Source: Alphaproteobacteria bacterium (GTDB lineage: Bacteria; Pseudomonadota; Alphaproteobacteria; Rickettsiales; UBA998). From it: DNA of 45,419 nucleotides. Made by a program: the position numbers and the translations under genes. The stretch covers positions 1-45,419 of the forward strand of contig JAKFYP010000056.1 of NCBI GenBank assembly GCA_021730835.1, in the 5' to 3' direction. This document shows, one piece after another, positions 16,009-25,102 of this stretch. Below the pieces are notes generated by a model. That model did no database searches and was not told the DNA's origin. It worked only from the letters and a program-made list of their open reading frames with translations. Numbering within the stretch: position 1 is the stretch's first letter; every line of letters starts with the position of its first letter.

Positions 16009-16908
16009 ATGGCAGCAACATCAAAAAAACTGGGCAAGGGGCTGTCCGTTCTGATTTCCGAGGAATACAGCAAATCAGTCGAAGAGGGAGGGGAACAATC
16101 CGCTCTGCGGCAACTGGGCGTGACGGAGATCGTCTCGGGTAAATACCAGCCGCGCACCCGCTTCACACAGGAATATCTGGAGGAGCTGGCCGAATCCATT
16201 AAGGCTAACGGCATTATGCAGCCGATTATTGTCCGCCCCTCCGCCGAGGTGAAGGATAAATTCGAGATTATCGCTGGAGAGCGCCGCTGGCGTGCCGCCC
16301 GGTTGGCAGAGCTTGAGACCGTGCCGGTTATCGTGCAGGATATCTCCGATCAGAAGGCGCTGGAGCTGGCGCTGATCGAGAATATTCAGCGACAGGATCT
16401 CTCACCGCTCGATGAAGCTTCCGGCTATCAGCGCCTGCTGGATGAATTCAGCTACACGCAGGAAGAACTGGCGACGACGGTGGGCAAGAGCCGCAGTCAT
16501 ATCGCCAATCTGTTGCGACTGCTTTCACTGCCGGAGAAAATTCGCGCCCTGCTGGAGGAAGAGAAAATCAGCATGGGGCATGCGCGGGCGCTGCTCAATG
16601 CCAAAAACCCGGAAAAGCTGGCTGAGGAAGTGGTCAGGCGCGGCCTCAATGTACGCCAGACTGAAAATCTGGCGCGAGGCGAGACATCCGGCAATTCTTC
16701 CCGGTCATCTTCCCGAAAGCCTGCTTCCGGGGATTACGCCGAGAAAGAGAAAGACCCCGATATTATTGCACTGGAGGAAACCCTGTCAGAGAGCCTCGGG
16801 CTGAGAGTCAGCATACAGGATCGCGGAAAAAGCGGCCAGATTGTGCTGTTTTATGATTCCCTCAGCCAGCTCGATGAAATCCTCAAGCGGCTGGGTGGCG
16901 GGGCCTAG
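16009..16908 (+). CDS. parB: Chromosome partitioning protein ParB (Spo0J)
   Basis: CTP-dependent DNA clamp that loads at parS and partners ParA. 299 residues. The N-terminus KKLGKGLSVLI is typical of chromosomal ParB and is the ParA-contacting part; the nuclease-like CTP-binding domain contains YQPRTRF and the hallmark GERRWRAARLA, followed by ALIENIQRQDLSPLDEA. The helix-turn-helix that reads parS is in TVGKSRSHIANLLRLLSLP. The C-terminal 60 residues form the dimerisation part after a polar linker. The ATG at 16009 is preceded by AAGGAGG, a very strong ribosome-binding site. Likely co-transcribed with parA. Confidence 0.97.
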   Translation: MAATSKKLGKGLSVLISEEYSKSVEEGGEQSALRQLGVTEIVSGKYQPRTRFTQEYLEELAESIKANGIMQPIIVRPSAEVKDKFEIIAGERRWRAARLAELETVPVIVQDISDQKALELALIENIQRQDLSPLDEASGYQRLLDEFSYTQEELATTVGKSRSHIANLLRLLSLPEKIRALLEEEKISMGHARALLNAKNPEKLAEEVVRRGLNVRQTENLARGETSGNSSRSSSRKPASGDYAEKEKDPDIIALEETLSESLGLRVSIQDRGKSGQIVLFYDSLSQLDEILKRLGGGA

Positions 16909-16926
16909 AAGGGTTCCGGCTCGATC

Positions 16927-17766
16927 ATGCGTCAGTTTCATCTGTATCTGATTTCAGACTCGACCGGCGAGACGGTCAGCAGTGTGGCGCGGGCGGCGGT
17001 AGCGCAGTTCGAGGATGTTGATCCTGAAGAGCATGTCTGGTCGCTGGTGCGCACGCCTGCCCAGCTTGAGAAAGTGCTGGAGACCATAGAAGCGCATCCC
17101 GGCGTGGTGATGTATACGCTGGTTAACAATGAGATGCGTGATCGCCTGCGCCAGTTCTGCGGTGATCTGAACCTGCCCTGTGTGCCGGTACTGGCCCGCG
17201 CCATCAGCGAAATGGTGGCTTATCTCGGTATCGAAACATCCACTCAGCCGGGGCGCAAACACTTGCTCAACGAAGAATATTTCTCCCGCGTCGAGGCGGT
17301 CAATTTCGCGCTGGCGCATGATGACGGACAGGCAACCTGGGAGCTTGAGGAGGCGGATATCGTGATCGTCGGGGTGTCGCGCACCTCCAAATCGCCGACA
17401 TGCGTTTATCTCGCTAATCGTGGCTTTAAGGCGGCTAACGTGCCGTTTGTCGATAGCTGCCCGCTGCCGGAAAACCTCCTGACGCTCAAGCGCCCCCTGA
17501 TCGTCGGGTTAACGATTGACCCCGACCGATTGGAGCAAATCCGCAAAAGCCGCCTGCATTCGCTCGATCAGCATACGGAAACCAATTATGTTGACCGTGA
17601 GCGCATTGTGGCAGAGATTGCCGCCTCGCGGAAGCTTTATGCCAGACAGGGCTGGCCGGTGATCGACGTGACGCGCCGGGCAATCGAGGAAACGGCGGCG
17701 ACGATTTTGCAGCATCATGACCGTCATTGCGAAAAGCGGCTGGGTTATGGCAGCCAGAACGGGTAG
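16927..17766 (+). CDS. ppsR: Pyruvate, phosphate dikinase regulatory protein (kinase-pyrophosphorylase)
   Basis: Bifunctional serine/threonine kinase and pyrophosphorylase (DUF299 family) that switches pyruvate phosphate dikinase or PEP synthase off and on by ADP-dependent phosphorylation. 279 residues, standard. The N-terminus HLYLISDSTGETVSSVARAA is diagnostic, and the P-loop-like motif is GVSRTSKSPTCVYLANRG. AAGGG lies about 14 bases before the ATG. Which of the two targets it controls cannot be told, as neither gene is here. parB precedes it and aroE overlaps its 3' end, so it belongs to the parAB-dnaQ run of same-strand genes. Confidence 0.93.
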   Translation: MRQFHLYLISDSTGETVSSVARAAVAQFEDVDPEEHVWSLVRTPAQLEKVLETIEAHPGVVMYTLVNNEMRDRLRQFCGDLNLPCVPVLARAISEMVAYLGIETSTQPGRKHLLNEEYFSRVEAVNFALAHDDGQATWELEEADIVIVGVSRTSKSPTCVYLANRGFKAANVPFVDSCPLPENLLTLKRPLIVGLTIDPDRLEQIRKSRLHSLDQHTETNYVDRERIVAEIAASRKLYARQGWPVIDVTRRAIEETAATILQHHDRHCEKRLGYGSQNG

Positions 17767-18598
17767 GGCGGCGCTGGCCGCGGTGATCGGTCATCCGGTA
17801 GCGCATTCGCTCTCACCGGCGATCCACGAATACTGGTTGCAGGAGCGCGGAATTGACGGTGCGTATATTCCACTGGCGGTGGCTGGCGATGATTTCACTA
17901 AGGCTGTTTCATTTTTGATGCGCGCCGGGTTTCGCGGGTGCAATGTCACCATCCCGCATAAAGAGACAGCATTTCGTTTGTGCGATGTGCCCGATGAGGC
18001 GGCGCAAAGGGCAGGGGCGGTCAATACGCTGTGGTTTGAAGCGGGCAGGGTGCACGGTGCTAATACGGACGGGTATGGATTTATTCGCAATCTGAGCGGG
18101 TCGGGGTTTGATCCCGCCGGGAAAAAAATTATCGTGCTTGGCGCAGGCGGTGCGGCGCGGGCCATCGTCATGACGCTGGGCGATGCAAAAGCGGGAGCAA
18201 TCGTCATCGTCAACCGCACAGGGGAGAAGGCGGCGGCGCTGGTGGATGCCTGCTGTCGGTACGGCGTGCCATGTCAGGCAAGCGGGCAGGGAATGCTGGC
18301 GCGTGAGCTTGATGACTGCCATCTGCTGATTAATACGACGCCCTGCGGCATGGCTGACAGAGAGGCGTTTGAGTTGGATCTGTCGCCCATGCCGGATGGC
18401 GCGGCGGTGTGCGATATTGTCTACACGCCGCTGATGACGCCGTTACTGAGAGAGGCGAAGGGCAGGGGGCTTACCGTTATTGACGGGTTGGGGATGCTGC
18501 TGCATCAGGCCGCGCCGGGATTCGCCCGCTGGTTCGGAGTGATGCCGGAGGTGACGCCGGGCTTGCGCAATCATGTCGTTGCGTTGTTGCCGTCATGA
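17747..18598 (+). CDS. aroE: Shikimate dehydrogenase AroE
   Basis: NADPH-dependent reduction of 3-dehydroshikimate to shikimate in the chorismate pathway. 283 residues from 17747; an ATG at 17717 would add ten residues and cannot be excluded. The substrate site is VIGHPVAHSLSPAIHEYWL; the catalytic Lys is in NVTIPHKE and the Asp in ANTDGYGF. The cofactor loop is VLGAGGAARAIV with NRTGEKA. The start overlaps the end of ppsR and the stop overlaps the coaE start (ATGA), which implies translational coupling. Confidence 0.95.
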   Translation: MAARTGRAALAAVIGHPVAHSLSPAIHEYWLQERGIDGAYIPLAVAGDDFTKAVSFLMRAGFRGCNVTIPHKETAFRLCDVPDEAAQRAGAVNTLWFEAGRVHGANTDGYGFIRNLSGSGFDPAGKKIIVLGAGGAARAIVMTLGDAKAGAIVIVNRTGEKAAALVDACCRYGVPCQASGQGMLARELDDCHLLINTTPCGMADREAFELDLSPMPDGAAVCDIVYTPLMTPLLREAKGRGLTVIDGLGMLLHQAAPGFARWFGVMPEVTPGLRNHVVALLPS

Positions 18599-19191
18599 TC
18601 CGGCTGGGGCTGACCGGAGGCATTGCCAGCGGCAAGAGCACCGTCGCCGCCATGTTCGCCCGTGAGGGTATTCCGGTATTCAATGCCGATGCAGTGGTGC
18701 ATCGCCTCTACCGGCGGGCGGATGTCATCGCTTCTATCGGGGCATCATTTCCGGGCTGTGTGCAGGATGGCAAAATTGACCGGCTGGTATTGGCGGAAGA
18801 GGTTTTTTTCGATCACGCGAAACTGCATGCGCTGGAGCGGTTGCTGCATCCGCTGGTGCACCGTGAGGAACGGGTATTCTGGAGGCGCGGCATGCTGGAG
18901 CGCAGATGGTGCGTGATCTCGGAGATTCCTTTATTGTTTGAATCGGATGCACAGGGACGCTACGATGCGGTGATCCTCGCCGATGCGCCGCCGATGATCC
19001 AGAAGCAACGGGCCTTGCGGCGCAAGGGGATGACGGAGGGACGCCTTGAGCATATATTGCAACGGCAATGGCGGCTGGAGCATAAGCGGAAATTCGCGGA
19101 TATCGCGGTTCCAACCGGTGCGGGCAAGGCGGTGACCTATGCGGCGGTGCGTAACGTTTTGATGGGGTTGAGGAGAAACGACGATGCGTGA
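18595..19191 (+). CDS. coaE: Dephospho-CoA kinase CoaE
   Basis: Phosphorylates the 3'-hydroxyl of the ribose of dephospho-CoA, the last step in coenzyme A synthesis. 198 residues, normal length. The N-terminal P-loop LTGGIASGKSTVAAMF is followed by the substrate-binding FNADAVVHRLY; later VISEIPLLFE is the conserved lid-adjacent motif. Its ATG shares bases with the aroE stop (ATGA) and its 3' end overlaps dnaQ by 8 bases. The aroE-coaE-dnaQ order is common in alphaproteobacteria. Confidence 0.95.
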   Translation: MIRLGLTGGIASGKSTVAAMFAREGIPVFNADAVVHRLYRRADVIASIGASFPGCVQDGKIDRLVLAEEVFFDHAKLHALERLLHPLVHREERVFWRRGMLERRWCVISEIPLLFESDAQGRYDAVILADAPPMIQKQRALRRKGMTEGRLEHILQRQWRLEHKRKFADIAVPTGAGKAVTYAAVRNVLMGLRRNDDA

Positions 19192-19873
19192 AATCGCTTT
19201 CGATACCGAGACGACCGGGCTGGATCCAAAATCCGGGCATCGGATCGTGGAAATCGGCTGCGTGGAGATGATTGGGCGGGTGCGCACCGGCAAACATTTT
19301 CACACCTATCTCAATCCCGAGCGCGATATGCCGCCGGAAGCCGAGCGCATCCATGGCTTGTCCTCGACCTTTCTCTCCGATAAGCCGGTCTTTAAACTGG
19401 TCGCGCCGGAGCTACTGGCGTTTATCGGTGATGCGCCGCTGGTCATTCATAATGCCGGTTTCGATATGAAATTCATTAACCATGAGCTTGGGCTGACGGG
19501 CCGTTCCGCTCTTGGTTTTGAGCGCGTGGTGGATACGCTGCCGATGGCGCGGGGGAAATACCCCGGCCAGCCCGCCAGTCTGGATGCGTTGTGCCGCCGC
19601 TTCGGCATTGATCTCTCGGCGCGTGACAAGCACGGGGCGCTGCTTGATGCCGAATTGCTGGCGGAGGTGTATCTCGAACTGACCGGCGGCAGGCAGACTT
19701 TTCTCGATCTGGCGGCGGGCAAAAAAGAGGAAACAAACGAGATAACGCAAGCGGTGAAAGCGGATATTGTCTGCCGCGCTTTTCCGGCCAGCACGGAAGA
19801 AAAGGGGCGGCACAAAGCGTTTTTAAAGCAGTTGAAAGAGCCGCTCTGGGAAAAGCTGGCTGAGGAAGCTTAA
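19184..19873 (+). CDS. dnaQ: DNA polymerase III epsilon subunit (3'-5' exonuclease)
   Basis: Proofreading exonuclease of the replicative polymerase. 229 residues. The DEDDh motifs are visible: ExoI FDTETTGLDP at the N-terminus, ExoII VIHNAGFDMKFIN near residue 95, and ExoIII HGALLDAELLAEVY near residue 155. The C-terminal tail past the exonuclease domain would bind the alpha subunit. GAGGAG lies just before the ATG. The gene ends the plus-strand run; its last 4 bases overlap the convergent minus-strand gene at 19870. secB, which follows dnaQ in many relatives, is not here. Confidence 0.95.
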   Translation: MREIAFDTETTGLDPKSGHRIVEIGCVEMIGRVRTGKHFHTYLNPERDMPPEAERIHGLSSTFLSDKPVFKLVAPELLAFIGDAPLVIHNAGFDMKFINHELGLTGRSALGFERVVDTLPMARGKYPGQPASLDALCRRFGIDLSARDKHGALLDAELLAEVYLELTGGRQTFLDLAAGKKEETNEITQAVKADIVCRAFPASTEEKGRHKAFLKQLKEPLWEKLAEEA

Positions 19874-20577
19874 ACGCTGAGCGATTTGGGATCAAATGCG
19901 TGCATGCTGGCGGCTCGTTCGATGAGCGTGCACTGATGCGCGAATTTATTTTGCCAATAGGAAGGGAGATTAGCCAGTATGTCGCGGTAGAGCGCCAGAT
20001 TTTCCGGCGACCTGTCGCGTATCAGGGGATTGCCGACATAATGTTGGAATTCACCCAGTGCGCAAACTGCCAGAAGGTTTGCACTCGCTTTGTTTTGATA
20101 GGCAAAGCAGTCTTCACGTAAGGGAGGATATTCGTAAGAAAATTTACCTTCCAGTTTTTCCCGTGCTGCCCTTACCGCATTGCCTAACGCCGTTTCCGAA
20201 AATATAGTGCCTGTCTTACGTAAGGTTATGTCTGCCCCGGCCCTCAAAAGTGCATATAAATGCTCGCGTGCATTCGTTTTTTTGACAGCGATCGAGATGG
20301 CCCTTTCTCCGCCTGGGTCCGGCAGGTTCACATATTCTGGCAGTTTAGTCGCTTTCGGGAGAAAGAAAATATCGGAGATTCCGTGGTAGTAAGCATAAGT
20401 CAGCAACGTCATTTCTAGTTGTTGTTCGGCTATAACCTCAAATAAACAGGGATAACGTTCAAATAGATTGTTGTAGTAAGCCGCCTGTGAATTTAGCGTT
20501 CTATTCGCAATCGCTTGCTTTATATTCCGGGCGTAACCTTGAACAGGTTCAGGCATATCTTCCATTTTGATGGCCAC
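19870..20577 (-). CDS. Unknown protein with a degenerate ankyrin-like segment
   Basis: A 235-residue soluble protein that I cannot name. The middle (about residues 95-145) holds AISIAVKKTNAREHLYALLRAGADITLR followed by ALGNAVRAAREKLEG, which has the helix-turn-helix and LLxAGAD pattern of an ankyrin repeat, though only one repeat is convincing. The rest is helical and contains several aromatic/Cys residues. No signal peptide or membrane segment. The start at 20577 is the first of several methionines (MAIKMEDMPEP). It is convergent with dnaQ and shares its last 4 bases with it. Confidence 0.6.
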   Translation of the reverse strand: MAIKMEDMPEPVQGYARNIKQAIANRTLNSQAAYYNNLFERYPCLFEVIAEQQLEMTLLTYAYYHGISDIFFLPKATKLPEYVNLPDPGGERAISIAVKKTNAREHLYALLRAGADITLRKTGTIFSETALGNAVRAAREKLEGKFSYEYPPLREDCFAYQNKASANLLAVCALGEFQHYVGNPLIRDRSPENLALYRDILANLPSYWQNKFAHQCTLIERAASMHAFDPKSLSV

Positions 20578-20615
20578 TGTCGTACTCCGATAGGCTTGTG
20601 TCCTGATTGTCGGGT

Positions 20616-20638
20616 AAGCCGGTGAATTTCGGCTTTTT
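20616..20638 (+). terminator. Possible small terminator hairpin
   Basis: AAGCCG - 8-base loop - CGGCTT followed directly by TTT. It sits between the ankyrin-like gene start and the cca stop. The T-run favours the plus strand, where no gene immediately precedes it; on the minus strand, after cca, the same stem lacks a T-run. Confidence 0.3.
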
Positions 20639-20692
20639 ATGGTTATGGGTAACGCAAAACTGGAATAACAATAGCAGAAAAATGCGCATTTA

Positions 20693-21913
20693 TTAATGTT
20701 TTTTTACTTTCTCCAGTAGCATGTGGCGATCGGGCAAGTAATCCTCCTCTTCCCACCACTTTTCCAATCCTTTGAGTATCTCTCCCATGTGCGGGCCGGG
20801 GGAAAACCCGTGCGCCAGCAAATCTTTGCCGGTAAGTGGAAAAACAGGAGCCTGCCAACTTGCGGTCAGCGTTAGCGCCTGAGAGAGCGCGGCGTCATTC
20901 GGTGAGAGGGCCTGCTCCGCCGCGTCGCGCAGCAACAGGGCGACGGCATCCCGGTTGCCGTGGACGCGAATCTGGCGTTTGAGCGGTTTAGGCGCATGCG
21001 GCATGGCGCGATGCGTGGCATAAAGCGAAAGCGTGTCGCTATCGCGGCGCGAAAGTTTCCACCGTCGGGCAATGGCATCGGCGTTTACTTCACCCCGGCC
21101 ACGCAGCAGGAGCGCCAGACGCAGCAAGGGTAGGGGGACGGTATCATCCGGTTGCAAATGTTCCAGTGCTTCAGGAACGGCGGCCTCAAGCCCCAGATGC
21201 GACAACATGCAACATGAAGCCATGAGCTTCAGCGCCGTCAACGGATCAGGCGCGCCCAGCAGCCGGAACATCTCATGCTGAATCCGCTCGCCCGAGAGCG
21301 TCGCCAGTTGCGGCGCATGACGGGCACAGGCATCCAGCGCCGCCGTATCGGCGGGGGACTGCCCATGCGTGGCCAGAAAACGAAAAAAACGCAGCATGCG
21401 CAAATAATCTTCCTGAATGCGGGCATCGGTATCGCCGATAAAACGGATGCGGCCAGCTATCAGGTCATCCCGGCCATGCGTGTAATCCCACAGCATACCT
21501 TGCGGGCTGAGGGAAAGCGCATTGATGGTGAAATCACGGCGCATGGCGTCGGCTTGCCAGTCGCCGGTGAAAGCGACTTCGGCCCGGCGTCCGTCACAGG
21601 CGGTATCGGTGCGCAGGGTGGTCACCTCAATGGCGGTGTCGCCGATAACAACGGTGATCGTGCCGTGTCCGATGCCGGTGGGAATCGCCCGCAACCCGGC
21701 GCGCTCGCACAATGCCAGCATGGCGTCCGGCGCAGCGGGCGTTGTGGCGTCAAGATCGCCGGGAACGCGGCCCAGAAGACTATCGCGCACGCAGCCGCCG
21801 ACAAAGCGTAACTCATACCCGGCAGCGGCGAATGCTTCGGCCAGCCGGCGCGGCGCGGCGTCCTTCAGCCAGCCAAAGGCGGGGTGGGAGTGCATGTCAG
21901 CGGGGGTTTGCAT
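20693..21913 (-). CDS. cca: CCA-adding tRNA nucleotidyltransferase / poly(A) polymerase family
   Basis: Adds or repairs the 3'-terminal CCA of tRNA. 406 residues, class II nucleotidyltransferase. The head domain carries YELRFVGGCVRDSLLGR, the metal-binding GDLDATTPA, and later AMRRDFTINALSLSP. The neck/body is helical with ERIQHEMFRLL. Family members can be true CCA enzymes, C- or A-adding enzymes, or poly(A) polymerases; as the only such gene here a CCA role is the default. The start is at 21913 (overlapping the upstream gene by 17 bases) or possibly 21895, one base after that gene's stop. Confidence 0.9.
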   Translation of the reverse strand: MQTPADMHSHPAFGWLKDAAPRRLAEAFAAAGYELRFVGGCVRDSLLGRVPGDLDATTPAAPDAMLALCERAGLRAIPTGIGHGTITVVIGDTAIEVTTLRTDTACDGRRAEVAFTGDWQADAMRRDFTINALSLSPQGMLWDYTHGRDDLIAGRIRFIGDTDARIQEDYLRMLRFFRFLATHGQSPADTAALDACARHAPQLATLSGERIQHEMFRLLGAPDPLTALKLMASCCMLSHLGLEAAVPEALEHLQPDDTVPLPLLRLALLLRGRGEVNADAIARRWKLSRRDSDTLSLYATHRAMPHAPKPLKRQIRVHGNRDAVALLLRDAAEQALSPNDAALSQALTLTASWQAPVFPLTGKDLLAHGFSPGPHMGEILKGLEKWWEEEDYLPDRHMLLEKVKKH

Positions 21914-22193
21914 CGTCGTCCGGGGTGATGATCCGGCCCTCGATCAGCTTGCCGTTTTCCAGATGCGCCGGTACATAGACACCCTCGCGGTTGGGTTTTT
22001 CACTCAGCGCGTAGAAAATAAAACTGGCGAAAAGCAGCGTAAAGGACGCGACAAGCGACCAGAATAACCCGCCCCGGGTGATATTTACCGGTTCGTCACC
22101 TTCCTTCAGGCGGCGGCGCTGATACCATATCCAGCCGATATAGACTATCAGGGGAATAAGAGCGGGCCACGCCCTGAAAAAAATAAACCGCAT
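21897..22193 (-). CDS. Small membrane protein, DUF6111-like
   Basis: A 98-residue protein with two membrane helices, about residues 9-24 (WPALIPLIVYIGWIWY) and 46-64 (LFWSLVASFTLLFASFIFYAL), separated by a short basic loop (RRRLKEGDEP), and a hydrophilic tail ending PDDDANPR. Size, layout and position immediately before cca fit the alphaproteobacterial DUF6111 family; function unknown. AAGGA lies 7 bases before the ATG. Coupled to cca by a short overlap, so the pair is probably co-transcribed. Confidence 0.75.
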   Translation of the reverse strand: MRFIFFRAWPALIPLIVYIGWIWYQRRRLKEGDEPVNITRGGLFWSLVASFTLLFASFIFYALSEKPNREGVYVPAHLENGKLIEGRIITPDDDANPR

Positions 22194-22286
22194 GATGTCA
22201 GTCCTTGTTATTTGCTTTCAGGTTCGCTATCTCGCCACATGCGGCGTAGCTCCCCTCACCCCTCCCGTAAAAAAGGGTAGTATGTT

Positions 22287-25004
22287 TTACAGCGCGGCAA
22301 TCGCCTGCGCAATGTCGGCGCGTAACTGCTCCTGACGTGACTCACGGGTGATTTTAAACCCGTAACTATCCTTGACGTAAAACACATCCACCGCCCGTTC
22401 ACCATAGGTGTTGATATGCGCTGAGGCAATATTGATCTGCGCCTCGTGCAATGCCCGGCAAATCGCATGCAGCAGGCCGGGCGAATCCATGCAGTCCACC
22501 TCGATGATGGTGCAGGTTTCGCTGTCGCCGTTGTTAATAAAGACCTGTCCGGCAATGGCAAAATGATTGTGTTTTTTATGCCATGACGGATACGAGGGCA
22601 GTGGCGGCGGTGTACCGGACGCAGTAAACATGGTGTTCAGCTCGCGCCTGAGTCTGGGCATGCCTGAGCGGGCATCGAGCGGGCGTTTCGCCGCGTCCTG
22701 CAACAGCCAGGTTTGCACCGCCCAGCCATGCTTTAAGGTAAATACCCGCGCCCCGAGAATATTCGCCCCCGAGCGTGAAATTGCCCCGGCGACATCGGCC
22801 AGCAGCCCGCGCCGGTCAGGAGCGACCAGCAGGCCGAGCGTGGTGGCGCGGGCTTCATCGGCGCTTGTCTCCACGGCGAATGCGCCGGGGTTTTCCTCCG
22901 CCTCGCGCAGCAGCCGGGCTACAGTGGCATGCTCCTCTGCCGGGCGGCTTGACCAGTAGGCCGGAAACCCCTGATCCAGATAATGCAGGATTTCGGTATG
23001 GGTTAGCCCGGTCTCGGGCGCGTGCAGTGCCTGATCCAGCGCCTCGATATCGGGGTAGGGCAGGGCGTAGTTGCCGGTTTCGATATAATGCACGGCGCGA
23101 GTATAAAGCTCGCGCATTAACGCGCCTTTCCAGCCGTTCCATACGGTCGGGCCGACCGCCCGGATATCGGCGACGGTCAGTGCCAGCAGCAGCCGGAGTT
23201 TCTCCAATGAGCGCACTTTTTCCATGAAGCTGGCCAGCGTCGCCGGGTCGCTGAGGTCACGCTGGAAAGCGGTATGGCTATAAAGTGCATGATGGCGCAC
23301 CAGCCATGCTACCATCTCCTGCTCCTCGCCGGAGAACCCGAACCGTTCCGCCAGCGCCCGGGCGACCTCCGCGCCGCGCTCCTCATGCCGCCCGCCCTTG
23401 CCTTTGGCGATATCGTGGCACAGCAATGCGAGGTATAATACCCGTCGCGAATCCAGTCGCGGCAACAGGTCGGTGGTCAGCGGCAATTCCCGTCTTAAAT
23501 CTCCGTGCTCGATGGCGTGCAGCGTGCCGATGGCGACCAGCGTATGCTCATCGGTCGTATAGATATGATACATATCGAATTGCATCTGGCCGATGATATG
23601 GGCGAATTCGGGGATGAACTTTCCGAGAACACCTGATTCGTTGAGTCCTTTCAAGGCGATGACGCCGCAGGTAATATCGAGCAGCAAAGAGAGAAACAGC
23701 GCGTTGGCTTCCCGGTCTTTGCGCAACCGGTCGTCAATGAGGTGCAGGTGGCGCGAAATCAGTTGCAGGGTTTTGGGATGCACGTCGAGGCGCTGCCGCG
23801 CCGCCGTTGCGAATATCTCAAGAAAAGTGACCGGATGGCTGCAAAGCAGTTTTTCGTCCTCGAGCATCAGCCGGTTCTGCCAGACGGAGAAAACCCCCGC
23901 CCGTTGCTTACCGCCCCACAGGCGGTTAAAGCCGATGCGCGGATGGTATTTCTGTTCCTCCTCGAAGATCGAGCAAAAGACGCCGGTGAGATAACCGACA
24001 TCGCGGGCGATACGGAAATAATGCCGCATGAAACGCTCCACGGATGCGTTGGGGGTTTTGCCGCGATAGCCGAGCGCCTCTGCGATGCGCCGTTGCGCAT
24101 CGAAGGTCAGGCGTTCCTCGGCCCGTCCGGCGAGAATATGCAGGTGCAGCCGGATGACGGAGAGAAAGTGCCGCGCCTTGCGGAAGCGGCGATATTCGGC
24201 GTCGGTCAGCATGCCATGCCCCAGAAGCCCGCGCACGCCTGCCACGTCATAGGCGAATCGGGCCATCCAGTAGAGCGTATGCAGATCGCGCAGGCCTCCC
24301 TTGCCGTCCTTGATATTCGGCTCGAGCAGGTAGCGCGAATCGCCGCCGCGCAAATGGCGCTCGTTGCGCTCCAGCATTTTGGCCGAGAGAAAACGGTGGA
24401 TGTTGCCGGGTGTGCGTTCCTGACGCAGCATCTCGTGAAGCGCATCGGCGAGTGTGTTGTCTCCCGCGACCAGTCTTGCATCTAACAGATTGGAGAGAAA
24501 CTGCTGATCTTCAAGCTGGCCCCTGACCGCATCGAGCGGCAAAACCCGATGGCCGACGCTCAGCCCGAGATCCCACAGGAGGTACAAAATCGGCTCGCAG
24601 AGCGTTTTAATATCACGCTCCTTGCCCGCATAGAGAAACAGCAGGTCAATGTCCGAATGTAAAAACAGGTCGCGGCGGCCATAACCCCCGGCGGCGATAA
24701 CCGCCACTCCGCCCGTGGCTTTTCCCCTGTCGGAGCGGTGCTTCAGCAAGGCTCCGAACAATGATGAAAGCAGCGTATCCATTTGGTGAGTCAGGGCGGC
24801 GATAGCACCAAATGCATCGTGATTGCGCAAAAAAAGCGCGATGATTTCCGCCTGCCCGGATTGTATATGCGCCCGTATGGATTTCACGCATTGCGCGGAG
24901 AATTTGCCGCTTGCGTTAACTTCAATGGCAGGCCGCATGGTCGCGGCAATATCCGTTGGTTCTCGCTCTTCTCCGGCGCTGTGGGCAGTATCTGAAAGTG
25001 ACAT
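22287..25004 (-). CDS. glnD: Bifunctional uridylyltransferase/uridylyl-removing enzyme GlnD
   Basis: Nitrogen sensor that uridylylates PII proteins when nitrogen is low and removes UMP when glutamine is high. About 905 residues from ATG 25004 (920 if ATG 25049 is used; the extra 15 residues look uncharacteristic). The nucleotidyltransferase motif is AAGGYGRRDLFLHSDIDLLF; the HD phosphohydrolase site is LLCHDIAKGKGGRHEERG; two ACT glutamine-binding domains fill the C-terminus (DRRGLLADVAGAISRSGANI and SPGLLHAICRALHEAQINIA). All catalytic motifs are present. It is divergent from the EamA transporter. glnB, its substrate, is not in view. Confidence 0.96.
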   Translation of the reverse strand: MSLSDTAHSAGEEREPTDIAATMRPAIEVNASGKFSAQCVKSIRAHIQSGQAEIIALFLRNHDAFGAIAALTHQMDTLLSSLFGALLKHRSDRGKATGGVAVIAAGGYGRRDLFLHSDIDLLFLYAGKERDIKTLCEPILYLLWDLGLSVGHRVLPLDAVRGQLEDQQFLSNLLDARLVAGDNTLADALHEMLRQERTPGNIHRFLSAKMLERNERHLRGGDSRYLLEPNIKDGKGGLRDLHTLYWMARFAYDVAGVRGLLGHGMLTDAEYRRFRKARHFLSVIRLHLHILAGRAEERLTFDAQRRIAEALGYRGKTPNASVERFMRHYFRIARDVGYLTGVFCSIFEEEQKYHPRIGFNRLWGGKQRAGVFSVWQNRLMLEDEKLLCSHPVTFLEIFATAARQRLDVHPKTLQLISRHLHLIDDRLRKDREANALFLSLLLDITCGVIALKGLNESGVLGKFIPEFAHIIGQMQFDMYHIYTTDEHTLVAIGTLHAIEHGDLRRELPLTTDLLPRLDSRRVLYLALLCHDIAKGKGGRHEERGAEVARALAERFGFSGEEQEMVAWLVRHHALYSHTAFQRDLSDPATLASFMEKVRSLEKLRLLLALTVADIRAVGPTVWNGWKGALMRELYTRAVHYIETGNYALPYPDIEALDQALHAPETGLTHTEILHYLDQGFPAYWSSRPAEEHATVARLLREAEENPGAFAVETSADEARATTLGLLVAPDRRGLLADVAGAISRSGANILGARVFTLKHGWAVQTWLLQDAAKRPLDARSGMPRLRRELNTMFTASGTPPPLPSYPSWHKKHNHFAIAGQVFINNGDSETCTIIEVDCMDSPGLLHAICRALHEAQINIASAHINTYGERAVDVFYVKDSYGFKITRESRQEQLRADIAQAIAAL

Positions 25005-25102
25005 AGGCAATCCGTTGCGAAGCAAGGCGGAACAAAACGGGCTGTACATTGTACTCAGCCAACATTACACGAATAAGGTAAAAAAATTTGTTGAAGCATA
25101 GC

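Noticed and set aside
23742..24485. 247-residue open frame antisense to glnD
   Set aside because: glnD is intact on the other strand, and the antisense frame has no domain.
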